Shown here one piece after another: positions 1-8,005 of a DNA stretch of 64,000 nt (the stretch's first letter is position 1; the number at the start of each line of letters is the position of its first letter). The stretch comes from Sphaerisporangium siamense (GTDB taxonomy: Bacteria > Actinomycetota > Actinomycetes > Streptosporangiales > Streptosporangiaceae), in NCBI RefSeq assembly GCF_014205275.1, contig NZ_JACHND010000001.1, positions 6,572,001 through 6,636,000 of the forward strand, read 5' to 3'. Position numbers and translations under genes: made by a program. Below the pieces are notes generated by a model. The model did no database searches, was not told the origin of the DNA, and saw only the letters and a list, made by a program, of their open reading frames with translations.

Positions 1-52
1 CGCGGCTCTTGGGCGGCATGTCTTCCTCCAGGAAATCGGCTGAGTCTGATCG

Positions 53-400
53 TCAATCCTGGCGTCGAATGCCGACCCGCACCGGGAGATCGGTGACAAT
101 TCGCGTGTCGAGGAACTCCCACCAGTCGTCCTGGCTCACCCGCTGGGTCTCCCAGTCGCCGTCCGACTTGAGGCCCGCGAGCGCGGCGCGGTACGCGCCC
201 CACCCCGCCTCGTCGTCGAACGCCGCCCAGTTCTCGATGACGTACACGTCGCCGATGGCGCTGTAGTACCAGCGCACCTCGCGGACCATCGGGAGGTCGC
301 GGTAGAACCAGCTCTCCCGGTCCTCCAGCCACTGCCAGAACCCCCGCATGTCGCGACGCGCTCGCGGGCCGAGCTTCATCCGGTAGACGAGGTAGATCAT
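53..400 (-). CDS. Small conserved protein, probable dimeric alpha/beta-barrel fold
   Basis: A 115-residue soluble protein starting at MIYLVYRM, with no signal peptide or membrane segment. Its size and the alternation of strand-like (VREVRWYYSA, YVIENWAAF) and helical stretches resemble NIPSNAP/EthD/Dabb-type dimeric alpha-beta barrels, but no catalytic motif is recognised. The ATG at 400 is preferred over upstream starts because an AAGGGGA ribosome-binding site lies about 10 nt before it and the upstream frame looks non-coding. The gene is divergent from the CoA-transferase at 562, and the shared 160-nt gap carries copy A of the 25-bp operator. It therefore probably belongs to the same catabolic regulon. 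Function unknown. Confidence 0.7.
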   Translation of the reverse strand: MIYLVYRMKLGPRARRDMRGFWQWLEDRESWFYRDLPMVREVRWYYSAIGDVYVIENWAAFDDEAGWGAYRAALAGLKSDGDWETQRVSQDDWWEFLDTRIVTDLPVRVGIRRQD

Positions 401-444
401 CTCGGCGGTGTCCCCTTCTGCGGTGCGACAGCTACAGTGGGCTT

Positions 445-469
445 GTTCCGCACACAGTAACGCTGTTTC
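445..469 (+). promoter_or_regulatory. Composite operator, copy A
   Basis: Reads GTTCC, 7 nt, GTAAC, 3 nt (GCT), GTTTC. It is one of eight copies of the same 25-bp arrangement in the window. It lies between the divergent genes starting at 400 and 562, so it could control either or both. A possible -10 (TACAGT, 433-438) for the rightward gene lies just upstream, but no convincing -35 was seen. Confidence 0.75.
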
Positions 470-561
470 AATAGCTTGGGAAGCCCCGGGGCGTGAGTGC
501 CCGTCTGGTGGCATTCGAGGCATTTGTCCCAGGCAGAGCACACATCGAGGAGGCCCATTCC

Positions 562-1827
562 GTGGATGGAGAACGGACAGATCCACAGGGTCCGCAGGAG
601 CGAACGGCGCGAACCGGGCGCCGAACCGCACCCGCGGGGCCGCTGGCCGGCCTCGTGGTCGTCGACGCGGCCACGCTGTTCGCCGGGCCGCTCGCGGCGA
701 CGATCCTCGGAGACTACGGCGCCGACGTCGTCAAGGTGGAGCACCCCAGACGCGGCGACCCGTCGCGCACCCACGGCGCGAGCAAGGACGGGATCGGCCT
801 GTGGTGGAAGATGCTCGGCAGGAACAAGCGCGCCGTGACCGCCGACCTCGGCAGTCCCGAGGGCTCCGGCCTGCTCAAACGGCTGCTCGCCGGCGCCGAC
901 GTCCTCATCGAGAACTTCCGGCCCGGGACGCTGGAGCGCTGGGGCCTGTCCCCTGAGACGCTGCACGAGCTGAATCCGCGCCTCGTCATCGCGCGGGTCA
1001 CCGGCTTCGGGCAGTACGGCCCGTACGCGCGCCGCCCCGGGTTCGGCACGCTGGCCGAGTCGATGAGCGGCTTCGCCGCCGTCACCGGCGAGCCGGACGG
1101 CCCCCCGACCCTGCCGCCCTTCGGGCTGGCCGACGGGGTCTCCGCGCTCACCTGCGTGAACGCGGTCATGATGGCGCTGCGTCACCGCGACAGGCCGGGC
1201 GGCGACGGGCACGGCCAGGTGATCGACCTGGCCATCATCGAGCCCCTGGTCACGCTCCTCGGCCCGCAGCCGCTCGTGTGGGACCAGCTCGGCCAGGTGC
1301 AGCCGCGCACCGGCAACCGCTCGGTCAACAACGCCCCGCGCAACACCTACCGCACCCGCGACGGCCGGTGGGTGGCGATCTCCACCTCCGCCGACTCGAT
1401 CGCCCAGCGGGTGATGCGGCTCGTCGGGCACCCGGAGGTGATCGACGAACCGTGGTTCGCCGCCGGCGCGACCCGTGCCGAGCACGCCGACCTGCTGGAC
1501 GGGTACGTCGGAGGCTGGATCGCCGAGCGCGACCTGGACACCGTCGTGGCCGAGTTCGAGCGCGTCGAGGCGGCGGTCGCGCCGATCTACGACGTCCGGG
1601 ACGTGTTCGAGGACCCGCAGTACCGGGCGCTCGACACGATCACCACCGTCCCGGACGACGACCTCGGGCCGCTGCGTATGCAGAACGTGCTCTTCCGGCT
1701 GTCGGAGACGCCCGGCTCGATCCGCTGGACCGGCCGGGAGCGCGGCGCCGACAACGCAGACGTATGGGGCGGCCTCGGCGTGAGCGCCGACGAGCTCGCC
1801 GCCCTGCGAGAAAAGGGAGTGGTCTGA
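562..1827 (+). CDS. CaiB/BaiF (type III) CoA-transferase, copy 1
   Basis: Family III CoA-transferase of 421 residues, near the usual 380-420. These enzymes move CoA between acyl-CoA and a free acid through a conserved Asp. The family landmarks are clear: LAGLVVVDAATLFAGPLAAT near the N-terminus, ADVVKVEHPRRGDPSR, NKRAVTADLGSPEG, DVLIENFRPG, and the VTGFGQYGPY segment. GTG 562 is chosen because an AGGAGG site sits 8 nt upstream; the in-frame GTG at 493 would add a non-conserved leader. It is the first gene of a coupled trio with a cyclase (1-nt TGATG overlap) and a MmgE/PrpD protein. A second CoA-transferase is at 14231-15448. The acid substrate cannot be told from sequence. Confidence 0.88.
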   Translation: MDGERTDPQGPQERTARTGRRTAPAGPLAGLVVVDAATLFAGPLAATILGDYGADVVKVEHPRRGDPSRTHGASKDGIGLWWKMLGRNKRAVTADLGSPEGSGLLKRLLAGADVLIENFRPGTLERWGLSPETLHELNPRLVIARVTGFGQYGPYARRPGFGTLAESMSGFAAVTGEPDGPPTLPPFGLADGVSALTCVNAVMMALRHRDRPGGDGHGQVIDLAIIEPLVTLLGPQPLVWDQLGQVQPRTGNRSVNNAPRNTYRTRDGRWVAISTSADSIAQRVMRLVGHPEVIDEPWFAAGATRAEHADLLDGYVGGWIAERDLDTVVAEFERVEAAVAPIYDVRDVFEDPQYRALDTITTVPDDDLGPLRMQNVLFRLSETPGSIRWTGRERGADNADVWGGLGVSADELAALREKGVV

Positions 1828-2630
1828 TGTCCTTGTGGCGGCATCTCGGCGACGCGAAGGTCGTCGACCTCGCGCAGCCGATGCGCACGGGCATGCCCCA
1901 GTCGCCGAACCACCCGCGGTTCAGGATGGTCATCGAGCGCCGGCACGGCGACATGGTCCGCGAGGACGGCGGCTCGGCCGCCAACGAGGTCATCCTCACC
2001 GGCGGCCACGTCGGCACCCACGTCGACGCCCTCGGGCACGTCTCCCAGGACGGCTACGTGCACGGCGGCATCGAGGCCTCGGGCATCCAGTCGCACCTCG
2101 GCCTGTCCCGGCACGGCATCGAGACGTTCCCACCGTACGTCGGGCGGGCCGTGCTGCTCGACGTGACCGCCGTGCACGGGGTGGACGTGCTGCCCCCCGG
2201 CTACGAGGTCACCCCCGGCGACCTGGAGGCGGCCCGGCGCAGGGCCGGCGTGGAGCTGCGCGGCGGCGAGGCCGTGCTCATCGGCACCGGCTGGTCCCGC
2301 GAGTGGGACCGTCCCGCCCGGTTCACCGGCGAGGAGGGCGGCGTGCCCGGGCCCGGCCCGGACGCGGCGCGCTGGCTGGTCGGGCACGGCGCCGCCGTGG
2401 TCGGCGGCGAGACGATCGCCTTCGAGCACATCCCCGCGGGCCGCGGCCACGCCACGCTGCCCGTCCACCGGATCCTGCTGGTGGAGGCGGGCGTGAACAT
2501 CGTGGAGACGATGCGCCTGACCGAGCTGATCGCCCTCGGCGTCCCCGAGTTCCTGCTGGTGCTGAACCCGCTGCCCGTCGTGGGCGCCACCGGCGCGCCC
2601 GTGCGGCCTCTCGCGGTGCTGGCGGCATGA
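1827..2630 (+). CDS. Cyclase family protein (kynurenine-formamidase-like fold)
   Basis: 267-residue metal-dependent hydrolase/cyclase of the Cyclase (PF04199) family, which includes KynB formamidase and isatin hydrolase. The metal-binding signature appears as HVGTHVDALGH, matching HxGTHxDxxxH. A second conserved element, TGWSREWD, and the C-terminal ETIAFEHIPAG and HRILLVEAGVNIVE segments also fit. The ATG overlaps the CoA-transferase stop (TGATG) and is served by AAGGGAG about 7 nt upstream. The 3' end overlaps the next gene by 4 nt, so all three should be co-translated. It may hydrolyse an amide or lactone-like ring intermediate of the pathway; the substrate is unknown. Confidence 0.85.
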   Translation: MSLWRHLGDAKVVDLAQPMRTGMPQSPNHPRFRMVIERRHGDMVREDGGSAANEVILTGGHVGTHVDALGHVSQDGYVHGGIEASGIQSHLGLSRHGIETFPPYVGRAVLLDVTAVHGVDVLPPGYEVTPGDLEAARRRAGVELRGGEAVLIGTGWSREWDRPARFTGEEGGVPGPGPDAARWLVGHGAAVVGGETIAFEHIPAGRGHATLPVHRILLVEAGVNIVETMRLTELIALGVPEFLLVLNPLPVVGATGAPVRPLAVLAA

Positions 2631-4042
2631 CCGTCGTCCGCGTCCTCGCCGAGTTCGCCGCCGCCGCCCGCGCCGGCCTGCCCGAGCCGATCACCGCCGA
2701 CGTGACCGGGCGCGTGCTCGACACCCTCGGGAACTGCCTCGCCGCGCAGGAGCTCACCGGCCCCGCCGAACCGCACGAGGCCGTGCTGCGGATGGCGGGC
2801 GGCTGGGGAGGCACGGGCGAGTCGTCGGTCATCGGCCGCGCGCTGCCCCTTCCCGCGCCCTCGGCGGCGCTGGTCAACGGCACCTTCGCGCACGCGCTCG
2901 ACTTCGACGACACCCACCTGCCCTCGGTGCTCCACCCCTCGGCCTCCGTCGTGCCCGCCGCGCTGGCCGTGGCCGAGTCGGTGGGTGCCTCGGGCGCCGA
3001 GCTGTGCCGGGCGGTGGCCGTGGGCGACGAGATCACCAACCGGCTGGGGATGGCGTCCTACCTCCCGGAGCTGCGCAACTCCCTGTTCTTCGAGAAGGGC
3101 TGGCACGCCACGTCGATCTGCGGGACCATCGGCGCCGCCGCCGGGGCCGCCCTGCTGATGGGCCTGGACGCCGAGGGCATCGCCCACGCGATGGGCATCG
3201 CGGCCAGCATGGGCGCCGGCGTCATCGAGGCCAACCGCACCGGCGGCACCGTGAAGCGGGTCCACTGCGGCTGGGCCGCCCACGCCGGCGTGGTCGCGGC
3301 GGCGATGGCGGCGGAGGGCGTGACCGGGCCGCCCACCGTCTTCGAGGGCCGGTTCGGCTTCTTCACCGCGTTCCTCGACGGCCGCTACGACCAGGCCGCC
3401 ATCACCGCCGGGCTCGGCGAGCGGTGGGAGCTGCTCAGGACCGTCTACAAGCCCTACCCCTCCAACCACTTCACCCACCCGGGCATCGACGCCGCCCTCG
3501 CCCTGCGCGCCGAGGGGCTGCGCCCCGAGGACGTCGCGGAGGCCGAGCTCGGCGTGGCCGCCGCCCCGCTGCGGACCATCGGCGAGCCCTACGAGGAGAA
3601 GGTGCGCCCGCGCACGCCCTACCACGCGAAGTTCTCCGGCCCCTACACCGTGGCCAGCGCCCTCATCGGAGGCGGCGGCCTCGGGCTGCACCTCGACGAC
3701 TTCACCGAGGCGGCCTTCCGCGACGAGCGGCGGCTCGCGCTGGCCGCCAAGGTGCGCGTGGTCCCCGACGCGGAGTGCACCGAGGAGTTCCCCCGCGCCT
3801 TCTCCGCGGTACTGCGGGTCCGCACCATCGACGGGCGCCGCCTTGAGCATCGGGTCCACTCCTCACGCGGCGGGCCAGAACACCCGCTGACGCTGGACGA
3901 GCTGCAGAGGAAGTACGAGCTCAACGCCGCGCGCGTGCTGCCCGCCGGGGCCGTGGCAGCGCTGGCGGAGCAGGTACGCGGCCTGCCGGCCCGCGCCAAG
4001 GTCGCCGGCCTGCTGGACGCCACGCTGATCGGCACCCCATGA
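2627..4042 (+). CDS. MmgE/PrpD family protein, copy 1
   Basis: 471 residues, the normal size for the MmgE/PrpD family, which includes 2-methylcitrate dehydratase and itaconate/cis-aconitate-type enzymes. Family landmarks: VNGTFAHALDFDDTH, the KGWHATSICGTIGAAAG segment, VKRVHCGWAAHAG, KPYPSNHFTHP and RTPYHAKFSGPY. There is no prpB/prpC next to it, so a role in the methylcitrate cycle is not implied. In many catabolic clusters this family handles an unassigned dehydratase or isomerase step. It is the last gene of the 562-4042 operon (ATGA overlap) and is followed at once by a strong hairpin. A second copy is at 12837-14234, also beside a CoA-transferase. Confidence 0.87.
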   Translation: MTVVRVLAEFAAAARAGLPEPITADVTGRVLDTLGNCLAAQELTGPAEPHEAVLRMAGGWGGTGESSVIGRALPLPAPSAALVNGTFAHALDFDDTHLPSVLHPSASVVPAALAVAESVGASGAELCRAVAVGDEITNRLGMASYLPELRNSLFFEKGWHATSICGTIGAAAGAALLMGLDAEGIAHAMGIAASMGAGVIEANRTGGTVKRVHCGWAAHAGVVAAAMAAEGVTGPPTVFEGRFGFFTAFLDGRYDQAAITAGLGERWELLRTVYKPYPSNHFTHPGIDAALALRAEGLRPEDVAEAELGVAAAPLRTIGEPYEEKVRPRTPYHAKFSGPYTVASALIGGGGLGLHLDDFTEAAFRDERRLALAAKVRVVPDAECTEEFPRAFSAVLRVRTIDGRRLEHRVHSSRGGPEHPLTLDELQRKYELNAARVLPAGAVAALAEQVRGLPARAKVAGLLDATLIGTP

Positions 4043-4045
4043 GAA

Positions 4046-4094
4046 CGGCGGCGGCCCGCACCCCTGTGGGGGACGGGCCGCCGCCGCGTCTTTC
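4046..4094 (+). terminator. Rho-independent-type terminator after MmgE/PrpD copy 1
   Basis: A 13-bp perfect GC stem (CGGCGGCGGCCCG at 4046-4058 with its complement at 4074-4086) has a further small CCCC/GGGG pairing in the loop and is followed by CGTCTTT. It lies 4 nt after the stop codon and ends the 562-4042 operon. Confidence 0.85.
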
Positions 4095-4423
4095 GTGCTC
4101 CTGGTGCCGCATCATGCAATGTAATTACCCACTTGACCGATAGGGATAATTCGGATTCGATGTGGTCATGACATCGACCGCCTGGAGTGGGCACGGCTTC
4201 CACGCCACTGTGCGGCGTCACATCGACTTGGCGCGCGTGAGCAGCGCCTTGTGTCGCCCGGTTCGCCACCGCTGATTCTCCCGCCTCCCATTCGGGCGCC
4301 ACCTTCTGTGCCCGCAGCCGTTCGCACGCCTGGATGGACTTCACCCTGTTCGAGACTCGAATGTCTCGGCACGTATTCATCGACATCAAGCGATGGACCA
4401 TGTATCCCGAGAAAGGGTGCGGT
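4095..4423 (+). other. Intergenic region upstream of the sulfatase
   Basis: About 330 nt with lower GC than its surroundings and no credible coding frame. It holds the sulfatase leader. The only clear structure is a perfect 6-bp inverted repeat, CGAGAC-TCGAAT-GTCTCG at 4351-4368, about 55 nt before the sulfatase start, which could be an operator or a leader hairpin. No copy of the 25-bp operator is present. A TTGACC at 4133 could be a -35, but its -10 partner is weak. Confidence 0.5.
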
Positions 4424-5995
4424 ATGAACGCCCACAAGCCACATCGTCGCCGATCGAAACTCTTGGGGGCCCTGCTCATCGCATCCGCGAGCATCACCTA
4501 CGCGGGTGTGAAACTCGACAGTTCGCCGGCGTCGGCGGCGACGACCCAGCCCAACATCGTCTTCATCCTCACCGATGACCTCAACGAGGACGTCTTCGGC
4601 AAGGACGCCGGACTCCAGACACTCCTGACCAGTCAGGGAACCACATTCAACAAGCAGTTCGTCGAACTGTCGCTGTGCTGCCCATCGCGGGTGTCCACGC
4701 TGCGCGGGCAGTTCGCACACAACACGGGCATCTACACCAACGATGCCGCCTCCGGCGGAGGATTCCAGTCCTTCTACGGCAAAGGACTGGAGAACTCGAC
4801 CGTCGCCACCTGGCTGCAAAGCGCCGGGTACCGCACCGGGTTCTTCGGTAAATACCTCAACGGGTACCCCAACGGAGCGCCCAGCAGGACCTACATTCCG
4901 CCTGGGTGGACGCGCTGGTTCAGCCCCAACGGCGGAAGCCCGTATTCGGAGTACGACTACGACGTCAACGACAATGGCACGACAGTCCACTTCGGCGGCG
5001 CACCGTCGGACTACGGCGTTGACGTGATCTCTCGCAAGCTGACCACCTTCATCAAGAACACCACCACCAACTACCCGGACAAGCCCTTCTTCACCTACGT
5101 CGCCCCCCACGTCCCCCACGGACCGGCCACACCGCCGCCGCGCTACGACGGCATCTACCCCAACGCCAAGGCTCCCCGCACCCCGTCTTTCAACGAGGAC
5201 GACGTCAGCGACAAGCCGGCCTGGATCCGCAACAAGCCCAAGCTCACCGCCGCCCAGATCAACAACATCGACGCCTTCTACCAGAAGCGCAGAGAATCCT
5301 TGCGCGCGGTCACCGACCTCGTCCAGGACACGATCGACACTCTGCGGGCGCAAGGCGTACTCGACAACACCTACATCGTCTTCACCTCGGACAACGGCTT
5401 CCACCAGGGCCAGCACCGCCTGAACTCCGGCAAGAACACGGCCTACGAGGAAGATCTCAACGTCCCGCTGGTCATCCGCGGACCCGGCGTCCCCGCCGGG
5501 GCGGTCGTCAACGCCTTCACCCTCAACGTCGACCTCGCCCCCACTTTCGCCGAACTGGCCGGAGCAACCGCGCCCGCCTTCGTCGACGGCCGCTCACTCG
5601 TGCCGTTCCTGCGCGGCACCACACCATCGCGGTGGCGCCTGGCGTTCCTCAACGAGCATGCCGGACCCAGCACCCTGAACACCAACACCCTGAACAACCT
5701 GCTGGAACCCCAAGATCCCGGCGACGCACAAGCGCTCGCCTCCGGAGGCGCCCCCATCTACGTCGGCCTGCGGGCCAAACCCAACACGCTCGGCGTGAAC
5801 GCGGCGTTGAACTACGTCGCCTACAACACCGGCGAACATGAGCTGTACGACCTGTCCGCCGATCCCTACCAGCTCGACAACTCCTACAACAGCGCCGCCC
5901 CCGCGCTCAAACAGAGGCTCGACACCTGGGTCTCCAGACTCAAGAACGCCTCTGGGCAGACATTGCGAGACGCGGAAGAGAACCCGCCACAGTAG
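4424..5995 (+). CDS. Secreted Cys-type sulfatase
   Basis: 523-residue arylsulfatase/N-acetylglucosamine-6-sulfatase-like enzyme that hydrolyses sulfate esters outside the cell. The N-terminus is a secretion signal (RRRSKLLGALL, possibly Tat-compatible) ending near ASAAT. Metal ligands appear at D51-D52 (FILTDDLNED). The sulfatase signature is LCCPSRVSTLRG, where C85 of C-C-P-S-R would be converted to formylglycine. FTSDNGFHQGQHR and a late EHELYDLSADPYQ are also family-typical. ATG 4424 is chosen for its AAAGGG site and signal peptide; the in-frame ATG at 4334 lacks support. No formylglycine-generating enzyme is nearby, so maturation must come from elsewhere. It lies convergent to 6014-6646 with an 18-nt gap and is not obviously part of the regulon. 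Confidence 0.88.
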   Translation: MNAHKPHRRRSKLLGALLIASASITYAGVKLDSSPASAATTQPNIVFILTDDLNEDVFGKDAGLQTLLTSQGTTFNKQFVELSLCCPSRVSTLRGQFAHNTGIYTNDAASGGGFQSFYGKGLENSTVATWLQSAGYRTGFFGKYLNGYPNGAPSRTYIPPGWTRWFSPNGGSPYSEYDYDVNDNGTTVHFGGAPSDYGVDVISRKLTTFIKNTTTNYPDKPFFTYVAPHVPHGPATPPPRYDGIYPNAKAPRTPSFNEDDVSDKPAWIRNKPKLTAAQINNIDAFYQKRRESLRAVTDLVQDTIDTLRAQGVLDNTYIVFTSDNGFHQGQHRLNSGKNTAYEEDLNVPLVIRGPGVPAGAVVNAFTLNVDLAPTFAELAGATAPAFVDGRSLVPFLRGTTPSRWRLAFLNEHAGPSTLNTNTLNNLLEPQDPGDAQALASGGAPIYVGLRAKPNTLGVNAALNYVAYNTGEHELYDLSADPYQLDNSYNSAAPALKQRLDTWVSRLKNASGQTLRDAEENPPQ

Positions 5996-6013
5996 AGGCG
6001 GCTCGGCGACGGT

Positions 6014-6646
6014 TCAGGCGTCGCCGGACGGCCAGCTGCGGACCAGCACGCGGCCGGGCGACGCGGGCGCGGGCTCGCCGGGTGCCACGTACGCCCACCG
6101 CCAGGCGTCCACGAAGAGCAGGTCGACGCCCTCGGTGCGCGCGCCGGGCAGGTCCGCGACCGAGGAGAGCAGCGCGGAACCTCCGGGAACCTCCGGCCGG
6201 GGCGCGCGCGGCGAGCCGAGGTCGCCTTGGACGGCGGCGTGGACCGGGTCGTGGCCGGGAGGTTCGGAGGCGGGCCCGTCCTGCCAGAGGGGCGGGCCGG
6301 AGAACCAGGCGACCGCCAGGCAGCCGTCGTCCGCGGCGGCGCCGGCCGTCCGCGTGGCCCTCGGCGGCATGTAGGCGTACGTGCCCGCCTCGGCGCGGGC
6401 GCCACTGACAGTGATGGCGCCGTGGAGGACGTAGAACTCCTCGGCGCAGGTGTAGTGGCCGGTTCCGGGCCGGGTCCACCCCGGCGGGAAGTGGACCAGC
6501 GACACCGAGGCGCGGGTCCGCGGGTCGGCGTGCAGCCGGGCCAGCCGGACGGGGCCCGAGCCCCCCGGCATGGAGACGTCGCTCCACGGCAGGTCCGCGC
6601 CGCGCAGGTCCACGCCGTCCCCGGCCGCCGGTCCGCTCAGTGTCAT
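6014..6646 (-). CDS. Cupin domain protein (ChrR-like)
   Basis: 210-residue protein with a cupin fold. The first conserved motif is seen in HFPPGWTRPGTGHYTCAEEF (residues ~50-70) with His and Glu candidates for metal binding, followed by YVLHGAITV and the GTYAYMPPRATR strand typical of ChrR-type anti-sigma cupins and acetylacetone-cleaving-like enzymes. It has no membrane segments. It follows the 16479-6723 operon with a 76-nt gap on the same strand and is probably the last gene of that transcript. The substrate is unknown; small-molecule binding or dioxygen chemistry are both possible. Confidence 0.72.
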   Translation of the reverse strand: MTLSGPAAGDGVDLRGADLPWSDVSMPGGSGPVRLARLHADPRTRASVSLVHFPPGWTRPGTGHYTCAEEFYVLHGAITVSGARAEAGTYAYMPPRATRTAGAAADDGCLAVAWFSGPPLWQDGPASEPPGHDPVHAAVQGDLGSPRAPRPEVPGGSALLSSVADLPGARTEGVDLLFVDAWRWAYVAPGEPAPASPGRVLVRSWPSGDA

Positions 6647-6722
6647 GTCCTGTCTCCCTCTCCCCCGGCGCGGCGCCGCCCGGCGGCGGGCGCCGTGGCT
6701 CCGCGTGCGCTATTCCTGGTGA

Positions 6723-7181
6723 TCAGTGCCATATCTCGGGTTCCTCGCCGGGCACGCGGTGTTCCTCGATGACGGTGACCTGTTCCAGGCGGCCGTCGCG
6801 GAGCCGTTTCCACAGCCGGGACTTGTAGTCGTCACCGGAGAAGGTGACCAGCTCGACGACCTCGACGCCCGGCTCGGCGGACCAGCGGTAGGGGAACAGC
6901 AGGAAGCGCCCGTCCACGAGCCGGGCGCCGCCCTCGAATTCGGCCGCGTCGAAGACCAGGTCGTCGCCCTCGAATCGGGCGCGGAAGTCGAGCACCTCAG
7001 GGGCCGCGCCGTCGCGCAGGTAGATGATCCGCTCGTACCACCGGTCGCCGTCGAGGCGGGTCTCCTGCCGGGAGCGGTAGGTCTCCAGGACGGCGCCGGC
7101 CGGGGTGAGGTGGGTGTAGGAGCCTTCCCAGACCCCGGCCACCGACGCCAGCCGCTCCCGTAGTCCGCGCGTACCGCTCAT
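6723..7181 (-). CDS. ~150-residue regulon-associated protein, paralogue 1
   Basis: A 152-residue soluble protein starting MSGTRGLRERL. It shares a distinctive architecture with the proteins at 17977 and 36848: an N-terminal VWEGSYTHLTPAG segment, an S-R-x-E turn, W-x-E-x-x-x-Y-L-R, and a C-terminal SRLWKRLRDG...VIEEHRVPG. This looks like a small lipocalin or beta-barrel-like fold (DUF3598-like is a guess). The ATG overlaps the upstream lyase stop by 4 nt (ATGA). All three paralogues sit in operons with the 25-bp operator, so a role in binding or shaping pathway intermediates is likely. No catalytic residues can be named. Confidence 0.72.
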   Translation of the reverse strand: MSGTRGLRERLASVAGVWEGSYTHLTPAGAVLETYRSRQETRLDGDRWYERIIYLRDGAAPEVLDFRARFEGDDLVFDAAEFEGGARLVDGRFLLFPYRWSAEPGVEVVELVTFSGDDYKSRLWKRLRDGRLEQVTVIEEHRVPGEEPEIWH

Positions 7182-8005
7182 GACGCCCTCGCGAGGACGC
7201 GCCGCGCCTGGCGCACGACCGCCTCGTCCACCATGCGCCCGGCGGCGTCGAGCAGCACGCCCGAGCCCGCCGCCTCGAAGCGGGTCACGATGTCCGTGGC
7301 CCACCTGACCTCGTCCTCGGCGGGGGTGAACACCTCGTTGACCACCGCGATCTGCGCCGGGTGGATGCAGGCGCGGCCGACGTAGCCGAGCCGCGCCAGC
7401 GCGCGCGTCGAGGCGCGCAGCGCGTCCAGGTCGCGGAAGTCGGTGGAGACGGGGGCGACCGGCGGGTCGATACCGGCGGCGGCAGAGGCGAGGACCACCT
7501 GCGAGCGCACCCAGAGCAGTTCCCGCTCGTCGTCGCCGGGGGTGATGCCGGTGTCGGCCCGCAGGTCGGCCTCGCCGACCTGGATGCGCGCCACCCGGGG
7601 CGCCGCCGCGATCTCCTGTGCGCGCAGCACGGCGGCGGCCGACTCCAGCAGCGGCACCACCGGCAGGTCCCCGGCGCCGATCCCGGTCAGCAGGGCGTCG
7701 ACCCCGGTGAGCTCCCCGGCCGTCTCGACCTTCGCCAGGACGAGGCCGGCGACCTTCGGCGACCCGGCCACGGCGCGCACGTCGGCCTCGCGCGTCTCCC
7801 CGGCGTTGACGCGGATCCAGATCTCCACGGGACCGGGGTCCGCCGTCTCCAGCCAGCCGCGCACCGCGGCCCGCGCCGCGTCCTTGCCGGCCGCGGGGAC
7901 GGCGTCCTCCAGGTCGACGATCAGGGCGTCGGCTCCCCTGCCGAGCGCCTTGCCCAGCTTGCCGGGGGCGTCGCCGGGGACGTACAGGTAGGAGCGCGCG
8001 GTCAT
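7178..8005 (-). CDS. HpcH/HpaI aldolase/citrate lyase-type (CitE-like) lyase
   Basis: 275-residue TIM-barrel lyase of the CitE/HpcH family, which cleaves or forms C-C bonds in beta-hydroxyacyl-CoA-type substrates or hydrolyses malyl/citramalyl-CoA. Markers: SYLYVPGDAPGKLGKAL at the start, VDLEDAVP (metal/CoA region), RVNAGETREADV, and the C-terminal GYVGRACIHPAQI. The start MTARSYL at 8005 is used because it makes a 4-nt ATGA overlap with the acyl-CoA dehydrogenase; ATG or GTG codons further upstream lie inside that gene. Coupled on both sides, it fits a late lyase step after dehydrogenation and hydration. Confidence 0.87.
   Translation of the reverse strand: MTARSYLYVPGDAPGKLGKALGRGADALIVDLEDAVPAAGKDAARAAVRGWLETADPGPVEIWIRVNAGETREADVRAVAGSPKVAGLVLAKVETAGELTGVDALLTGIGAGDLPVVPLLESAAAVLRAQEIAAAPRVARIQVGEADLRADTGITPGDDERELLWVRSQVVLASAAAGIDPPVAPVSTDFRDLDALRASTRALARLGYVGRACIHPAQIAVVNEVFTPAEDEVRWATDIVTRFEAAGSGVLLDAAGRMVDEAVVRQARRVLARAS

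Noticed and set aside
2627-4042. Calling either MmgE/PrpD protein 2-methylcitrate dehydratase (prpD)
   Set aside because: No methylcitrate synthase or lyase genes are nearby and the family is functionally broad.
3643-4497. A 284-codon minus-strand frame crossing the terminator and the sulfatase leader
   Set aside because: It runs through a strong terminator hairpin and opposite the PrpD gene; no homology or ribosome-binding site.
4166-5416. A 416-codon open frame on the minus strand opposite the sulfatase
   Set aside because: It is Val/Gly/Arg-rich with no recognisable motif and lies opposite a gene with clear sulfatase signatures; a GC-driven shadow.
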